DNA from: CAZUFB01 sp048173955
Lineage (GTDB): Bacteria > Actinomycetota > Coriobacteriia > Coriobacteriales > UMGS124
DNA: 24,471 bases
Assembly: GCA_048173955.1 (NCBI GenBank)
Contig: DBEYOB010000124.1
Location: 1 to 24,471 of the forward strand
Reading direction: 5' to 3'
Below the pieces are notes generated by a model, which made no database searches, was not told the origin of the DNA, and saw nothing but the letters and a program-made list of their open reading frames with translations. Shown here one piece after another: positions 7,676 to 16,083 of the stretch. Position 1 is the first letter of the stretch. Every line of letters begins with the position of its first letter. A program made the position numbers and the translations under genes.

Positions 7676-10237
7676 GTGACGACCTTGCTGCAGATGAGCG
7701 TTTCGGGCGCGCTGATGGTGGTCGCCGTCGCGCTCGTGCGCCTGGCCGCCCTGCACCGCCTGCCCAAGCGGCTCTTCGTCGCCCTGTGGCTGCTGGTGGC
7801 GCTGCGCCTGCTCGTCCCGCTCTGGATACCGGCTCCGACCAGCGCGTTCAACCTGCTCCCGGCGGGCTGGGCGGCCAGCGCGGCGGCCGGCGGCCCCGCA
7901 ACCGGCACGAGCGGTGCGGCCAGCGCGGTCGAATCCGCCCGCACCGCTGCCGACGTCGCCTCGGTCGCGACCGCCGACGCGCCCGAAAACGCCTGGGCGG
8001 CAGGAGCCAAACCCGAAAACCCGCCGTCTACCGCGGCGACAGCGGGTGCGGCGGCTTCACGTCACGAACCTGCGTCGTCCGGACCATCCGGGTCGGCAGC
8101 GCTTTCCGACGCGGCCGCGGCCGTGGAAGCCGGCAACGGCGGCAGCGCATCGGATGCAGCGCCGGATGCCGCGCGCGGCGCAATCCCCCTCGGCCGTGTC
8201 GTCCCCATCGTGTGGGCCGTCGGCGCGGCCGGATGCGGGGCGTTCTTCGCCGCATCCTACGCATGGCAGCGCCGCCGCTTCGGGGACGCGCTGCCCGTCG
8301 ACGACCCCGCCGGCCGCCGACTCGCCGACGGCCTCGTCGCAGGCTGCGGGCTGCGGCGACGCGTCCGGGTGCGCCAATCCGACCGCGTCGCGACCCCGCT
8401 CACCTACGGGACCGTGCGCCCGGTCGTCCTCATGCCGGCTGACTTCGCGTGGCGGGACGCCGACGCGGCGCGCTACGTCCTCGTCCACGAACTGACCCAT
8501 ATCCGCCGCTTCGACGGGGTCTTGAAGCTCGTCCTCGCCATCGCGGCATGCATCCACTGGTTCAACCCGTTCGCCTGGGCCATGTACGCCCTCGCGAACC
8601 GCGACATCGAGCTTTCCTGCGACGAGGCCGTCGTCCGCTCGTGCGGCGTCTCGTCGCGCGGCGCATATGCGCGCACGCTCCTTGCCATGGGGGAGCGGGA
8701 AGGCGGCCTGGTGCCGCTGCTGCAGAGCGGCTTCGGCAAAACGGCACTCGAAGAGAGAATCGGAGCCATCATGAGAATCAGACGGACATCGCTTGCGGCC
8801 GCCGCGGCCTCGCTCGCGCTCGTCGTGGCCATACCGGCGGCGCTCGCCACCTCGGCGGTGGAGGAACCTGCCGCGCAGACTGGGAGCGAAAGCGGGGCAA
8901 CAGACACGCAGCCGGTATCGCCCGAAAGCACGGCATCTGACGGGGATGCGCCCGAGGCAATTGACTCAGACAACTACGCCGTCCCCGTCTCCGACGGCTC
9001 GAGCACGGCGTACTTCGCCACCTTCGGAGGCACGACCTCCCTGTCCGACGCAAACCCGGCTCGACCCGACGATTTGCTCGCCGCCTACTCCGACGAAGAG
9101 TGGGAGATGCTGGCGGACTTCCTGCGGGAGGCATGTGGGACGATCGGGCCCATGGAGGCTGGCGCCTCCGCCGAGGCCGCCCTCGGGCACTCCGGCACCG
9201 GCGACATGGGGCACCCCCACACCGGCAAGCTTTCGGTCGCCGAGTTCCGCCTGGCCGCGCTCGAGGCCTTCGGGTCGACCGAAGGCCAGGCGCTGCTCGA
9301 CAAGCTTGCGGCCGACACCGACCTGGCGGCCTACATGCAAGGCGTGACCTACCTCTCCGCAGCCGACGGAGCGCCGGCCCTCGACGACGACGTGGCCGTC
9401 GCGACGCTGGCCTACCACCTGCTCGTCCCGCTCGTTTCCGACGATTGGGACAACCACGCGTTCGAAGGCTCTGTCGCCCTCGCCGACGGCAGCGCCGCCT
9501 CGTTCGCGATAACCGTGCGGGTGGACGACGCCGAGCTCGTCTCGGCCAACGAGTACGCCTACACCGCCGCCTGGGTCGAGCAGAGCGTGCGGCACGCCGC
9601 GGAGGCCGTCTCCAATCCCGACAACGCCTACGCCGCCGGCGGGCTCACCGCCGCAGAGCTCGCCGAAGTCGCATCGGCCATGGCGGACAGACGCACGCCG
9701 GCCTTCGGGTTGGTGGTCGACCTCTCGCTCGCCTACCCCTCCGACGGGCAGGGGGCGCTCGACAGCCGGCAGGCAGCAAGCGCCACCTATGCGCTGGCGA
9801 CCGGCCCCCTGACGCTCGGCGGGACGGGGACGGACACGACCCACCGGGGTGCAGGCGAGCGCTTCGCCCGCTCCCTGGCGGCAATGCGGCTGTTCAGCAG
9901 GTACGAGCAGTTCGGCCTGACGCTGAGCACCGTCGTCATCGCCGACTACGTCAACACCGACGCCTTCGACGGCATCGTCCGCGGTGCGGACGGGACGGAG
10001 TACTCCCTGCCCATCGGCCAGTCGGCATACCAGATCCATCTGGACGGCACACCCGTGGCCCGGGTTTACGACCCCGCATGCCGCGACATCGTGAGCTCCT
10101 GGTTCGGGCTGGTCGGCGTCGTCGCCGACTCGGTGGACGTCGTCATCGAGCGCAACAGTGACGGCGCGATAACCGGCGCCCGCATCGCCGAGGCGGGCGA
10201 GGTCGACGAGCTGATGCGTCTGCGCGAGATCGGGTAG
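7676..10237 (+). CDS. M56-family (BlaR1/MecR1-like) membrane metalloprotease with a large unknown C-terminal region
   Basis: The protein has 853 residues starting at GTG 7676, with GAGGAGG at 7664-7670. Two N-terminal spans (about 5-22 and 33-50, with the family stretch LWLLVALRLLVPLWIPAP) precede an Ala/Gly-rich linker (about 60-170). A further span lies at 175-197. The zinc motif HELTH is at 271-275, followed by the conserved CIHWFNPFAWAMYALANRD and, near 312, the Glu of DIELSCDEAV. A final span at about 372-391 exports about 460 C-terminal residues. In BlaR1 that position holds a penicillin-binding sensor. Here I see no SxxK/SxN/KTG-type sensor and no other known domain, so the signal is probably not a beta-lactam. 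The presumed function is signal-triggered inactivation of the BlaI protein encoded just upstream. Confidence 0.87.
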   Translation: MTTLLQMSVSGALMVVAVALVRLAALHRLPKRLFVALWLLVALRLLVPLWIPAPTSAFNLLPAGWAASAAAGGPATGTSGAASAVESARTAADVASVATADAPENAWAAGAKPENPPSTAATAGAAASRHEPASSGPSGSAALSDAAAAVEAGNGGSASDAAPDAARGAIPLGRVVPIVWAVGAAGCGAFFAASYAWQRRRFGDALPVDDPAGRRLADGLVAGCGLRRRVRVRQSDRVATPLTYGTVRPVVLMPADFAWRDADAARYVLVHELTHIRRFDGVLKLVLAIAACIHWFNPFAWAMYALANRDIELSCDEAVVRSCGVSSRGAYARTLLAMGEREGGLVPLLQSGFGKTALEERIGAIMRIRRTSLAAAAASLALVVAIPAALATSAVEEPAAQTGSESGATDTQPVSPESTASDGDAPEAIDSDNYAVPVSDGSSTAYFATFGGTTSLSDANPARPDDLLAAYSDEEWEMLADFLREACGTIGPMEAGASAEAALGHSGTGDMGHPHTGKLSVAEFRLAALEAFGSTEGQALLDKLAADTDLAAYMQGVTYLSAADGAPALDDDVAVATLAYHLLVPLVSDDWDNHAFEGSVALADGSAASFAITVRVDDAELVSANEYAYTAAWVEQSVRHAAEAVSNPDNAYAAGGLTAAELAEVASAMADRRTPAFGLVVDLSLAYPSDGQGALDSRQAASATYALATGPLTLGGTGTDTTHRGAGERFARSLAAMRLFSRYEQFGLTLSTVVIADYVNTDAFDGIVRGADGTEYSLPIGQSAYQIHLDGTPVARVYDPACRDIVSSWFGLVGVVADSVDVVIERNSDGAITGARIAEAGEVDELMRLREIG

Positions 10238-10368
10238 CGGGGCAATACGGCGGCGGGGCGGCGGGTGACGCGCATCGATAGGACGACGAGGGGCGGCGCG
10301 TAGCGCGTGGCCGGCCGGTCGGGAATGCCGCGCACTCCCGTTCCCGCCGGCCTGCCCGACCTGCCGGT

Positions 10369-10397
10369 TTGAACGGCCGCCGGCAAGCGGCTACACT
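10369..10397 (+). promoter_or_regulatory. Promoter of the second membrane-LuxR gene
   Basis: The -35 TTGAAC (10369-10374) and -10 TACACT (10392-10397) are separated by exactly 17 bases. Transcription would start near 10404, giving a leader of about 57 bases before ATG 10461. Confidence 0.6.
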
Positions 10398-10420
10398 GGC
10401 ATCGCCACACTGGCATCGCA
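10393..10420 (+). repeat. Tandem 14-bp direct repeat overlapping the -10 and start site
   Basis: Two copies of ACACTGGCATCGC plus one variable base lie head to tail (10393-10406 and 10407-10420). The first contains most of the -10 hexamer and the second duplicates it, so the repeat is either a slipped duplication or a pair of binding half-sites. Confidence 0.6.
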
Positions 10421-10460
10421 CGCGAGCCAGACACCGCCAGCGCCAAGGGAGCCCCGCCCT

Positions 10461-11999
10461 ATGCCTCAAACCACGTCTCCCGCACCGTTCGCCGCGCCCG
10501 ACGCCGACAGTAAGACCGTCCGGGCGGAGCTGTTCCCGTTCCGTCTGCTCGGCATGGGGCTGTGGATCGTGTGGCAGTGGTGCACCCACTGGACGGTCAC
10601 GCTCTATGCGACGGGTGTTCCCTTGGCAGGAGGCGTGGACTATGCCGCCTACGACCTCACCATGCGCGTCGTCGACATCGCGACCATGGTGTCCTTCGCG
10701 CTGCTGTGGCGGCGCTTCACGCCCCTGCTGTCGTACGCGCGCCTCCAGGCGATCGCGCTGGGATGCGTCGCCCTGGGCACCGCCGGGCTGCTCGCGTCGA
10801 TCAACGGACTTGTCCCCGGGATGCCGGCGGCGATCCTGCTCAGCGCGCTGGCCGCGTTCGGCGGCGCGGTGCTGTTCCTCTCGTGGGCCGAGGTCTACAG
10901 CCGCCTCGAGCCCAATCGCATGCTGCTCATGGGGCTCCTCTCGCTCGTGCTCGCCGGCGCGGTCTCGTTCGTCCTCAACAACCTCGCCTCGCCGCTCCCC
11001 CTGGCGGGGTCCGTGGCGGCGCCGGCGCTGTCGTTTCTCCTCTGCTGGGCGTCCGACCGCTACGTGGCACCCCGCGAGGCCGACGCGGACGCACCGGCGC
11101 GGGTGCGCTACGGCTTCCCGTGGAAACCCGTCGCCGTCATGGCGTTCGCCGGGTTCACGGCCGGCTTCGGCAGCTTCACGCTGTTCGGCCAGACGGCGAG
11201 CACGCGGATGCTGGCGACGTTCGTGGTCGGCGCCGTGCTGCTCGTCGCGCTCGCGGCGTTCAGGGGCAAGGTCAAACCGGGCCATCTCGCCAACACGGCG
11301 TTCGCCCTCACCGCGGTCGGCCTCATCCTCGTCGCCGCGATCGGAAGCGTGAACCCCAAACCGGCAGCCTTTCTCATCATGGTCGCCTACATCACGCTGT
11401 GCGTCTTCGGCCTGTCGCTGCTCGGCAACCTCAGCCTGCGCTTCGGCATATCGAGCCTGTGGCTGTTCGGGCTCGGCCGCGCGGCAAGCGAGCTCATGAT
11501 GGGGCTCGGCAGCTACGCGCGCTTCATCCCCGGCGCGGCGCATCTGGCCGAGAACGGCTACGAGCTCGCCATTCTGTCGCTGGTCGAGCTGGTCTGCCTC
11601 GTGCTGGTGGTCATGCTCTGGAGAAGCGAGCGGTCGTTCTCGTCCCACTGGGCCGTCGAGGCGATCGACATCGAGTCGGGGCGCGCCGTCATGTCGGAGC
11701 GCGAGAAGGTCACGGCAGGCTGCGGCATCATCGCCCGCAGGGCCGGCCTGACCGAGCGCGAGCTCGAAGTTCTCGAAATGCTGGCGCTCGGGCAGAGCTA
11801 CCAGGAGATCTCGCAGGGCCTCTACCTGTCCATGGGGACGGTCAAAACCCATGTGCGCCATATCTACGGCAAGCTCGGCATCCATTCGCGCGAGGAGGCG
11901 CACGAGCAGGCCAGGTCGGCCTTCGCCCCCTCGGACGAACGTGACGCCGCGGAAAACGGCAGGCGCGCCGACCCCCTTGCGAGTCGGCGCGCCCGATAG
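10461..11999 (+). CDS. Membrane-anchored LuxR-family transcriptional regulator (second of three)
   Basis: The 512-residue protein starts at ATG 10461 with AAGGGAG at 10445-10451. The N-terminal part, about residues 15-390, is a chain of roughly ten to twelve hydrophobic spans. A short linker follows. A LuxR/GerE DNA-binding domain begins near residue 430 (LTERELEVLEMLALG, GLYLSMGTVKTHVRHIYGKLGIHSREE). The gene is convergent with the Tat-exported flavoprotein gene that ends 111 bases downstream, so it is a good candidate regulator of that reductase, with the membrane domain sensing the substrate. This pairing is inferred from position only. Confidence 0.86.
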   Translation: MPQTTSPAPFAAPDADSKTVRAELFPFRLLGMGLWIVWQWCTHWTVTLYATGVPLAGGVDYAAYDLTMRVVDIATMVSFALLWRRFTPLLSYARLQAIALGCVALGTAGLLASINGLVPGMPAAILLSALAAFGGAVLFLSWAEVYSRLEPNRMLLMGLLSLVLAGAVSFVLNNLASPLPLAGSVAAPALSFLLCWASDRYVAPREADADAPARVRYGFPWKPVAVMAFAGFTAGFGSFTLFGQTASTRMLATFVVGAVLLVALAAFRGKVKPGHLANTAFALTAVGLILVAAIGSVNPKPAAFLIMVAYITLCVFGLSLLGNLSLRFGISSLWLFGLGRAASELMMGLGSYARFIPGAAHLAENGYELAILSLVELVCLVLVVMLWRSERSFSSHWAVEAIDIESGRAVMSEREKVTAGCGIIARRAGLTERELEVLEMLALGQSYQEISQGLYLSMGTVKTHVRHIYGKLGIHSREEAHEQARSAFAPSDERDAAENGRRADPLASRRAR

Positions 12000-12049
12000 C
12001 TGGCGCTTGAGTTTGGCGGCAACCCGCACCCGACGGCAGCGTGCGAGGG

Positions 12050-12083
12050 CCGGTCTTGGCGCCAGGTCCGGCTGCAAGACCGG
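12050..12083. terminator. Hairpin between convergent LuxR and flavoprotein genes
   Basis: A nine-bp perfect stem, CCGGTCTTG/CAAGACCGG, with a 16-base loop stands between the two convergent stop codons. There is no U-tract on either side. It is a plausible bidirectional terminator. Confidence 0.45.
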
Positions 12084-12110
12084 ACGGGCCCGGCGCCGGA
12101 TGCGGCGAAC

Positions 12111-13691
12111 CTACGCGCTCAGGTCCTCGGCGATGTAGCGGCCGGCAAGACGGCCGGTGCTGAAGGCCATGCCGAGCGAGGTGCCCTCGTAGCAGTGGTA
12201 GGGGACCATGAGGATGGTGCCGTTGTCGACGCCGGCGCAGTAGAGGCCCTTGATGGGGGTGCCCATGTTGTCGATGACCTGCAGGCGGTCGTTGGTCTTG
12301 ACGCCGCCCATGGTCACCCAGCAGCTCGGGGCGTACTCGAAGGCGTAGAACGGGCCGTCCACGACCGGCGACAGCAGCGAGGCATCCTTGTAGTAGTCGG
12401 TATCCTCGCCCGCGTCGGCGAACCCGTTGTAGCGCTCGACGGTGGCCTCGAGCTCGGGCGCGTCGATCATCGAGGCGAGCTCGGCAATCGAGTCGGCCTT
12501 GAAGCCCCAGCCGTTGTCGATGGCGCGCTGGATGTCGGCCTCGAGGTCCTGCGTGGACTGGGAGGCGACGGTCTCCATGTAGGTCTGGTCGTAGACGCCG
12601 TAGAACGTGCCGCCGACCTCGAGGGAGATCGTGCCGCCCACGGCGAGCGGGAACTCGGCGTACTTGCCCTCGTTGGTGAAGCGGCGGCCGTGGGAGTTGA
12701 CGAGCAGGCCGCCCATGATGCCGATGGAGGCGCAGGCGTTCGGGTTGCCGAAGCTCCACGGGTCCTTGGGGGTCGAGCAGGCGAACTCGTTGCCCGCGAT
12801 GCCCCAGTGCGTGTCGAGCGCGGCGCCGGCCTCGACCATGGAGTTGATGCCCGTGCCGTCGGACAGCGTGTTGCCGAGCGGCATGACCTGGGTGCCAAAC
12901 TTCTCGAACATCATGTCGGCGTTGCCCTGGAAGCCGCCGGTGCAGACACAAGTCGCCTTGGCCTTGATCTGAATCTCGTTGCCGTCGGCATCGGTCGCGC
13001 GCAGACCCGTGACCGCACCATCCTCGACGATCAGGCCGGTCATCGGGGTGTTCATGAGAACCTGGCCGCCCTTATCCTCGATCCAGTTCACGAGCGGCAT
13101 GAAGCGGTCCTCGCCCGACACGGAGTACGGGGTGACGCCGTCGGCGCTGAACGAGCAGCGAACCTGGTAGCCGGCGTGGTAGCTGTCGGGGAGGACGACC
13201 ATCTTGATGCCGAAGTCGTCGGTGAAGCGGTCGACGGTGTTGCCCGAGATCTCGAGCGCGGCCTTGACGACCGGGGCGTTAATCGACCAGTGGGCCCAGT
13301 CCATGATGCTGTTGAAGGCGATCTCGACGTCGAAGCCGTCGCCGATCTCCTGCTGGATCTTGCTGCCGACGGCGAGCGGGCCACCGGCCTGGGCGCCGTT
13401 GGCCATGGCGACGCTGGAAGCCTTGTCGATGACGATGACGTTCAGCCCGGCATCGACGGCCTCGATGCCCGCCCACAGGCCGGCCGCACCGGCGCCGGCG
13501 ATGACGACGTCGCACTCGAGCGCCTGCGACGCCTCGGCGGGAGCGGTCTCGGCCTCCTCGGCGGCCTCGGGGGCAGCCTCGGTCTCGGCGGTCTCCTCGG
13601 TCTCGGCGGCCCGGGCGACACCGGCGGCCAGCGTTGCGCCGGCCACGGCGACACCGGCGACGAAGCCCCTGCGCGTCATGGTGTTCTCCAT
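12111..13691 (-). CDS. Tat-exported FAD-binding fumarate-reductase-like flavoprotein
   Basis: The 526-residue protein starts at the ATG at 13691-13689, with AAAGGGG upstream. A twin-arginine signal occupies the N-terminus (TRRGF at 6-10, hydrophobic core, likely cleavage after ARA near residue 28). A Glu/Ala-rich linker follows to about 57. The FAD-binding Rossmann motif is GAGAAG at 66-71. The protein belongs to the fumarate/urocanate-reductase FAD superfamily (PF00890 type). The C-terminal flavin segment reads SCWVTMGGVKTND, so the histidine pair that precedes TMGG in fumarate reductases is Cys-Trp here. The terminal cap segment PYHCYEGTSLG also differs from the fumarate-binding HGxNRLGG. 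A substrate other than fumarate is likely. There is no FMN-binding or haem domain, so electrons must come from another protein. It is divergent from a BlaI gene and convergent with a membrane-LuxR gene. Confidence 0.87.
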   Translation of the reverse strand: MENTMTRRGFVAGVAVAGATLAAGVARAAETEETAETEAAPEAAEEAETAPAEASQALECDVVIAGAGAAGLWAGIEAVDAGLNVIVIDKASSVAMANGAQAGGPLAVGSKIQQEIGDGFDVEIAFNSIMDWAHWSINAPVVKAALEISGNTVDRFTDDFGIKMVVLPDSYHAGYQVRCSFSADGVTPYSVSGEDRFMPLVNWIEDKGGQVLMNTPMTGLIVEDGAVTGLRATDADGNEIQIKAKATCVCTGGFQGNADMMFEKFGTQVMPLGNTLSDGTGINSMVEAGAALDTHWGIAGNEFACSTPKDPWSFGNPNACASIGIMGGLLVNSHGRRFTNEGKYAEFPLAVGGTISLEVGGTFYGVYDQTYMETVASQSTQDLEADIQRAIDNGWGFKADSIAELASMIDAPELEATVERYNGFADAGEDTDYYKDASLLSPVVDGPFYAFEYAPSCWVTMGGVKTNDRLQVIDNMGTPIKGLYCAGVDNGTILMVPYHCYEGTSLGMAFSTGRLAGRYIAEDLSA

Positions 13692-13798
13692 CGTGCAAAC
13701 CCCTTTCGTTGCTTGCCTATCGCTGCTTGTCCCGCGCGCCGCGGTATGCGTGCGCACCTGGAGCGCAGTTTGGCGCACCGCGACGGGTCGATAAAGAC

Positions 13799-13833
13799 TG
13801 ACCTGGGTATGACAGGGCATCATACGCAGGTCA
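13799..13833. promoter_or_regulatory. 35-bp nested dyad in the divergent region between flavoprotein and BlaI genes
   Basis: Half-sites TGACCTG-n-GTATGA and TCATAC-n-CAGGTCA face each other across a seven-base centre (CAGGGCA). All 13 paired positions in each arm match apart from the one spacer base. It lies about 108 bases upstream of the flavoprotein start and about 155 bases before the BlaI start. It is probably a regulator operator for the flavoprotein promoter, possibly for the nearby LuxR protein. The half-site differs from the ATACTA/TAGTAT BlaI-type site. Confidence 0.6.
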
Positions 13834-13854
13834 TACTCGACAGCTACCAGCGTG

Positions 13855-13900
13855 ATACTGTGGTCTTATCTTGACTGGACGCGTAAGACTCCAGTATTAT
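13855..13900 (+). promoter_or_regulatory. Promoter of the second BlaI-M56 pair with flanking inverted sites
   Basis: TTGACT (13871-13876) and TATTAT (13895-13900) form a -35/-10 pair with 18-bp spacing, as at the other BlaI-M56 pair. ATACTGTGGTCTTA (13855-13868) lies upstream of the -35. An inverted copy, TAAGACTCCAGTAT (13884-13897; 12 of 14 positions matching), overlaps the -10, with centres 29 bp apart. The outer ends (ATACT/AGTAT) match the operators at 7099-7147, but the inner part is different. Confidence 0.6.
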
Positions 13901-13987
13901 AGAGACGGTTTCGAGACCTCGGCTTCAGGCGGCCGCCGCAGCCGACCCCGTGCATCGCCCCATACCGTGGGGAGTCGGGAGGGATCC

Positions 13988-14356
13988 ATGGACGTCAAAC
14001 TGTTCGATTCCGAACTCAAGGTGATGGACGTGCTCTGGCGCGAGGGCAACGTCCCCGCCCGCCGCGTCGCAGCCGAGCTCACCGAGAAGTTCGGATGGAA
14101 CGTCAACACCACGTACACGCTCATCAAACGCTGCATCAAGAAGGGCGCCGTCGAGCGAAGCGAGCCGGGCTTCATATGCCGCGCACTCGTGCCGCGGGAA
14201 GAGGTGCAGCAGGCAGAGACCGACGAGCTCATCAACAAGCTCTACGACGGGTCGGCCGACAAGCTGTTCGCTGCACTGCTGAGCAGCAAAAAAATCTCCC
14301 GAGAAGAAATCGGGCACCTGAGGAAGCTCATAGACGACTGCGAGCGCCAGGCTTAA
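13988..14356 (+). CDS. BlaI/MecI-type repressor, second M56-paired copy
   Basis: The 122-residue winged-helix repressor starts at ATG 13988, with GGGAGGG at 13977-13983. The sequence is closely related to the other two copies in the window (KLFDSELKVMDVLWREG, NTTYTLIKRCIKKG, ERSEPGFIC, YDGSADKLFAALLSSKK). The N-terminus begins almost directly at the first helix, without the extension of the copy at 7208. The M56 gene begins 29 bases after its stop, so the two are surely cotranscribed. The promoter carries inverted sites related to, but not identical with, those of the first pair, so the two repressors may have distinct specificity. Confidence 0.9.
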   Translation: MDVKLFDSELKVMDVLWREGNVPARRVAAELTEKFGWNVNTTYTLIKRCIKKGAVERSEPGFICRALVPREEVQQAETDELINKLYDGSADKLFAALLSSKKISREEIGHLRKLIDDCERQA

Positions 14357-14385
14357 AGGAGATCGGTCGCAACGGAGGAGGTGGC

Positions 14386-16083
14386 ATGATGGAGGAGCTC
14401 TTCGCTATGAGCGTCGCCGGGGCCGCCATGGTGCTCGCCATCCTCATCGTGCGTGCCTTGCTGCTCAAACGCCTGCCCAAGTGGGTGTTTGCGACGCTCT
14501 GGGCGCTCGTCGTCGTCCGCCTGCTCGTCCCGGTGTGGATTCCCTCGCCCACCAGCATCTACAATCTGGCGGTGCAACCACGGGCAGAATCGTCGTCTCA
14601 GCAGACGCTCCAGCAATCTAATCAACTTGCAGACGAGGAGCTGACCGCATCGACACAGGTCGCAGAGCCCTCCATGCCCTCCAGCGCGCCGGAGGAGACC
14701 GGCAAGGAGCAGGGTGCCGGTGCGCTGGAGAGGAGTGCCGGTGCGGCACAGAATGCCAGTGCGTCAGAGGAGACCGGCTCACCACGAGATGCCGGCGCTC
14801 GATCGACGGCCTCGGAAGCCATTTCCGCACCGTCCCCGGAGGAGCTTTTCGGGCTTTTCGACAGCGGCACGACCCCGTCGGCGGTCGTGACCGTATGGGC
14901 AGCCGGCGCCGTGAGCTGTGCGGGGTTCTTCGCCTTCTCGTACCTGCGCCTGCGTCGGGAGCTCGCCTCCTCCCTGCCGGTCGAAGCGTCCGAAGCCCGC
15001 CGATGGCTCGACGGCAACCGGCTGCGCGTGCGCCCGCTCCGCATCCGCCAATCCGACCGGATCTGCAGCCCGCTGACCTTCGGCATCGTCCGGCCGACCA
15101 TCGTCGTCCCCCGCACGTTCGACTGGGCCTCCGACCATGCGCGCCACACCCTTGCCCACGAGCTGACCCATATCCGGCACTTCGACACCGTGTTCAAATT
15201 CCTGCTCGTCGCCGCGGCCTGCATCCACTGGTTCAACCCGTTTGCCTGGGCAATGCTCGTCTTTGCCAACCGCGACATCGAGCTCGCCTGCGACGAGGCA
15301 ACCGTGCACCGCCTCGGCGCCGAATCCCGGTTCGACTACGCGCGCTCCTTGCTCGCCATGGAAGAATCGCGCATCTCGGCGGCACCGTTGCGCACCGGTT
15401 TCGGTGGCGCCGGGATCAAAGAGAGAATCGAGGTCATCATGACTACCAGGAGAACCTCAGTCTTTACCGCCCTGGCATCGGCGCTGCTCGTCGCCGGCGT
15501 ACCTGCGGCATTTGCGACGACCGCACTGACCGTCGCGCCCGCGGACGATGCTCCGACCGCGCAAGCCCCCGCGGCCGAAGACGCCCGCGAGACCGAAACG
15601 GCAGCGGAGGCGTCGACCGTCGAGCAGATGACCGCCGTCGACCTCTCGCGCCACGACATCCCCGCCACCACCTACACCTACCCCGACGAGACGTGGGCGG
15701 CCATCGTCGAGCTGTGGGAATACATCCAGGACGAATCGGTGTCGGTCGCCGACCTGCACGACACCATGGCGGCCAGGGGGCTCACCTACCAGGACAATCC
15801 CGAGCTTTTCGACACCATGCGAAGCGACCTGCGTCTCGCCGAGGCCCGCTATGAGAACGACCTCGCCGCATTCGCGTGCAACATGCTGGGGTCGGAGGCA
15901 GGCATACCCCTGGCGGACTCTATGTCGTTCGAGCTCGAAGAGGGGGTTGCCGGCCTCTACTATCAGGTCGGAGTCTCCCTCAACAGCAATCCCTCGCTTG
16001 TCTCGGCGCTTGCGCTGCATCGTACCTTGGCAAACGCCTTCGAACAGCTCGGCACGCTGTTCGACGGCGGTAAGCTCTTCTAG
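14386..16083 (+). CDS. M56-family membrane metalloprotease, ended early by an in-frame amber codon
   Basis: GGAGGAGG at 14374-14381 precedes ATG 14386 (ATG 14389 is equally possible). The product to the TAG at 16081-16083 has 565 residues. Two N-terminal spans (about 3-22 and 29-46, LWALVVVRLLVPVWIPSPTS) are followed by a low-complexity linker rich in Glu, Ala, Ser and Gly (about 60-155). Another span follows, then zinc motif HELTH at 258-262 and CIHWFNPFAWAMLVFANRDIELACDEA. A last span lies at about 355-380. The external part begins with YPDETWAAIVELW, resembling YSDEEWEMLADFL in the first M56 protein, so the two share a sensor architecture. The frame continues open for another 190 codons after the amber. 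The protease core is intact, but the sensor region is cut. Confidence 0.83.
   Translation: MMEELFAMSVAGAAMVLAILIVRALLLKRLPKWVFATLWALVVVRLLVPVWIPSPTSIYNLAVQPRAESSSQQTLQQSNQLADEELTASTQVAEPSMPSSAPEETGKEQGAGALERSAGAAQNASASEETGSPRDAGARSTASEAISAPSPEELFGLFDSGTTPSAVVTVWAAGAVSCAGFFAFSYLRLRRELASSLPVEASEARRWLDGNRLRVRPLRIRQSDRICSPLTFGIVRPTIVVPRTFDWASDHARHTLAHELTHIRHFDTVFKFLLVAAACIHWFNPFAWAMLVFANRDIELACDEATVHRLGAESRFDYARSLLAMEESRISAAPLRTGFGGAGIKERIEVIMTTRRTSVFTALASALLVAGVPAAFATTALTVAPADDAPTAQAPAAEDARETETAAEASTVEQMTAVDLSRHDIPATTYTYPDETWAAIVELWEYIQDESVSVADLHDTMAARGLTYQDNPELFDTMRSDLRLAEARYENDLAAFACNMLGSEAGIPLADSMSFELEEGVAGLYYQVGVSLNSNPSLVSALALHRTLANAFEQLGTLFDGGKLF

Noticed and set aside
7676..10237. True BlaR1 beta-lactam receptor
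   Set aside because: The protease core matches, but the extracytoplasmic region lacks visible penicillin-binding motifs and no beta-lactamase gene is nearby.
12195..13874. Plus-strand open frame of over 550 codons antisense to the first flavoprotein
   Set aside because: It is the reverse-strand image of a protein with an intact Tat signal and FAD motif; its own composition is low complexity.
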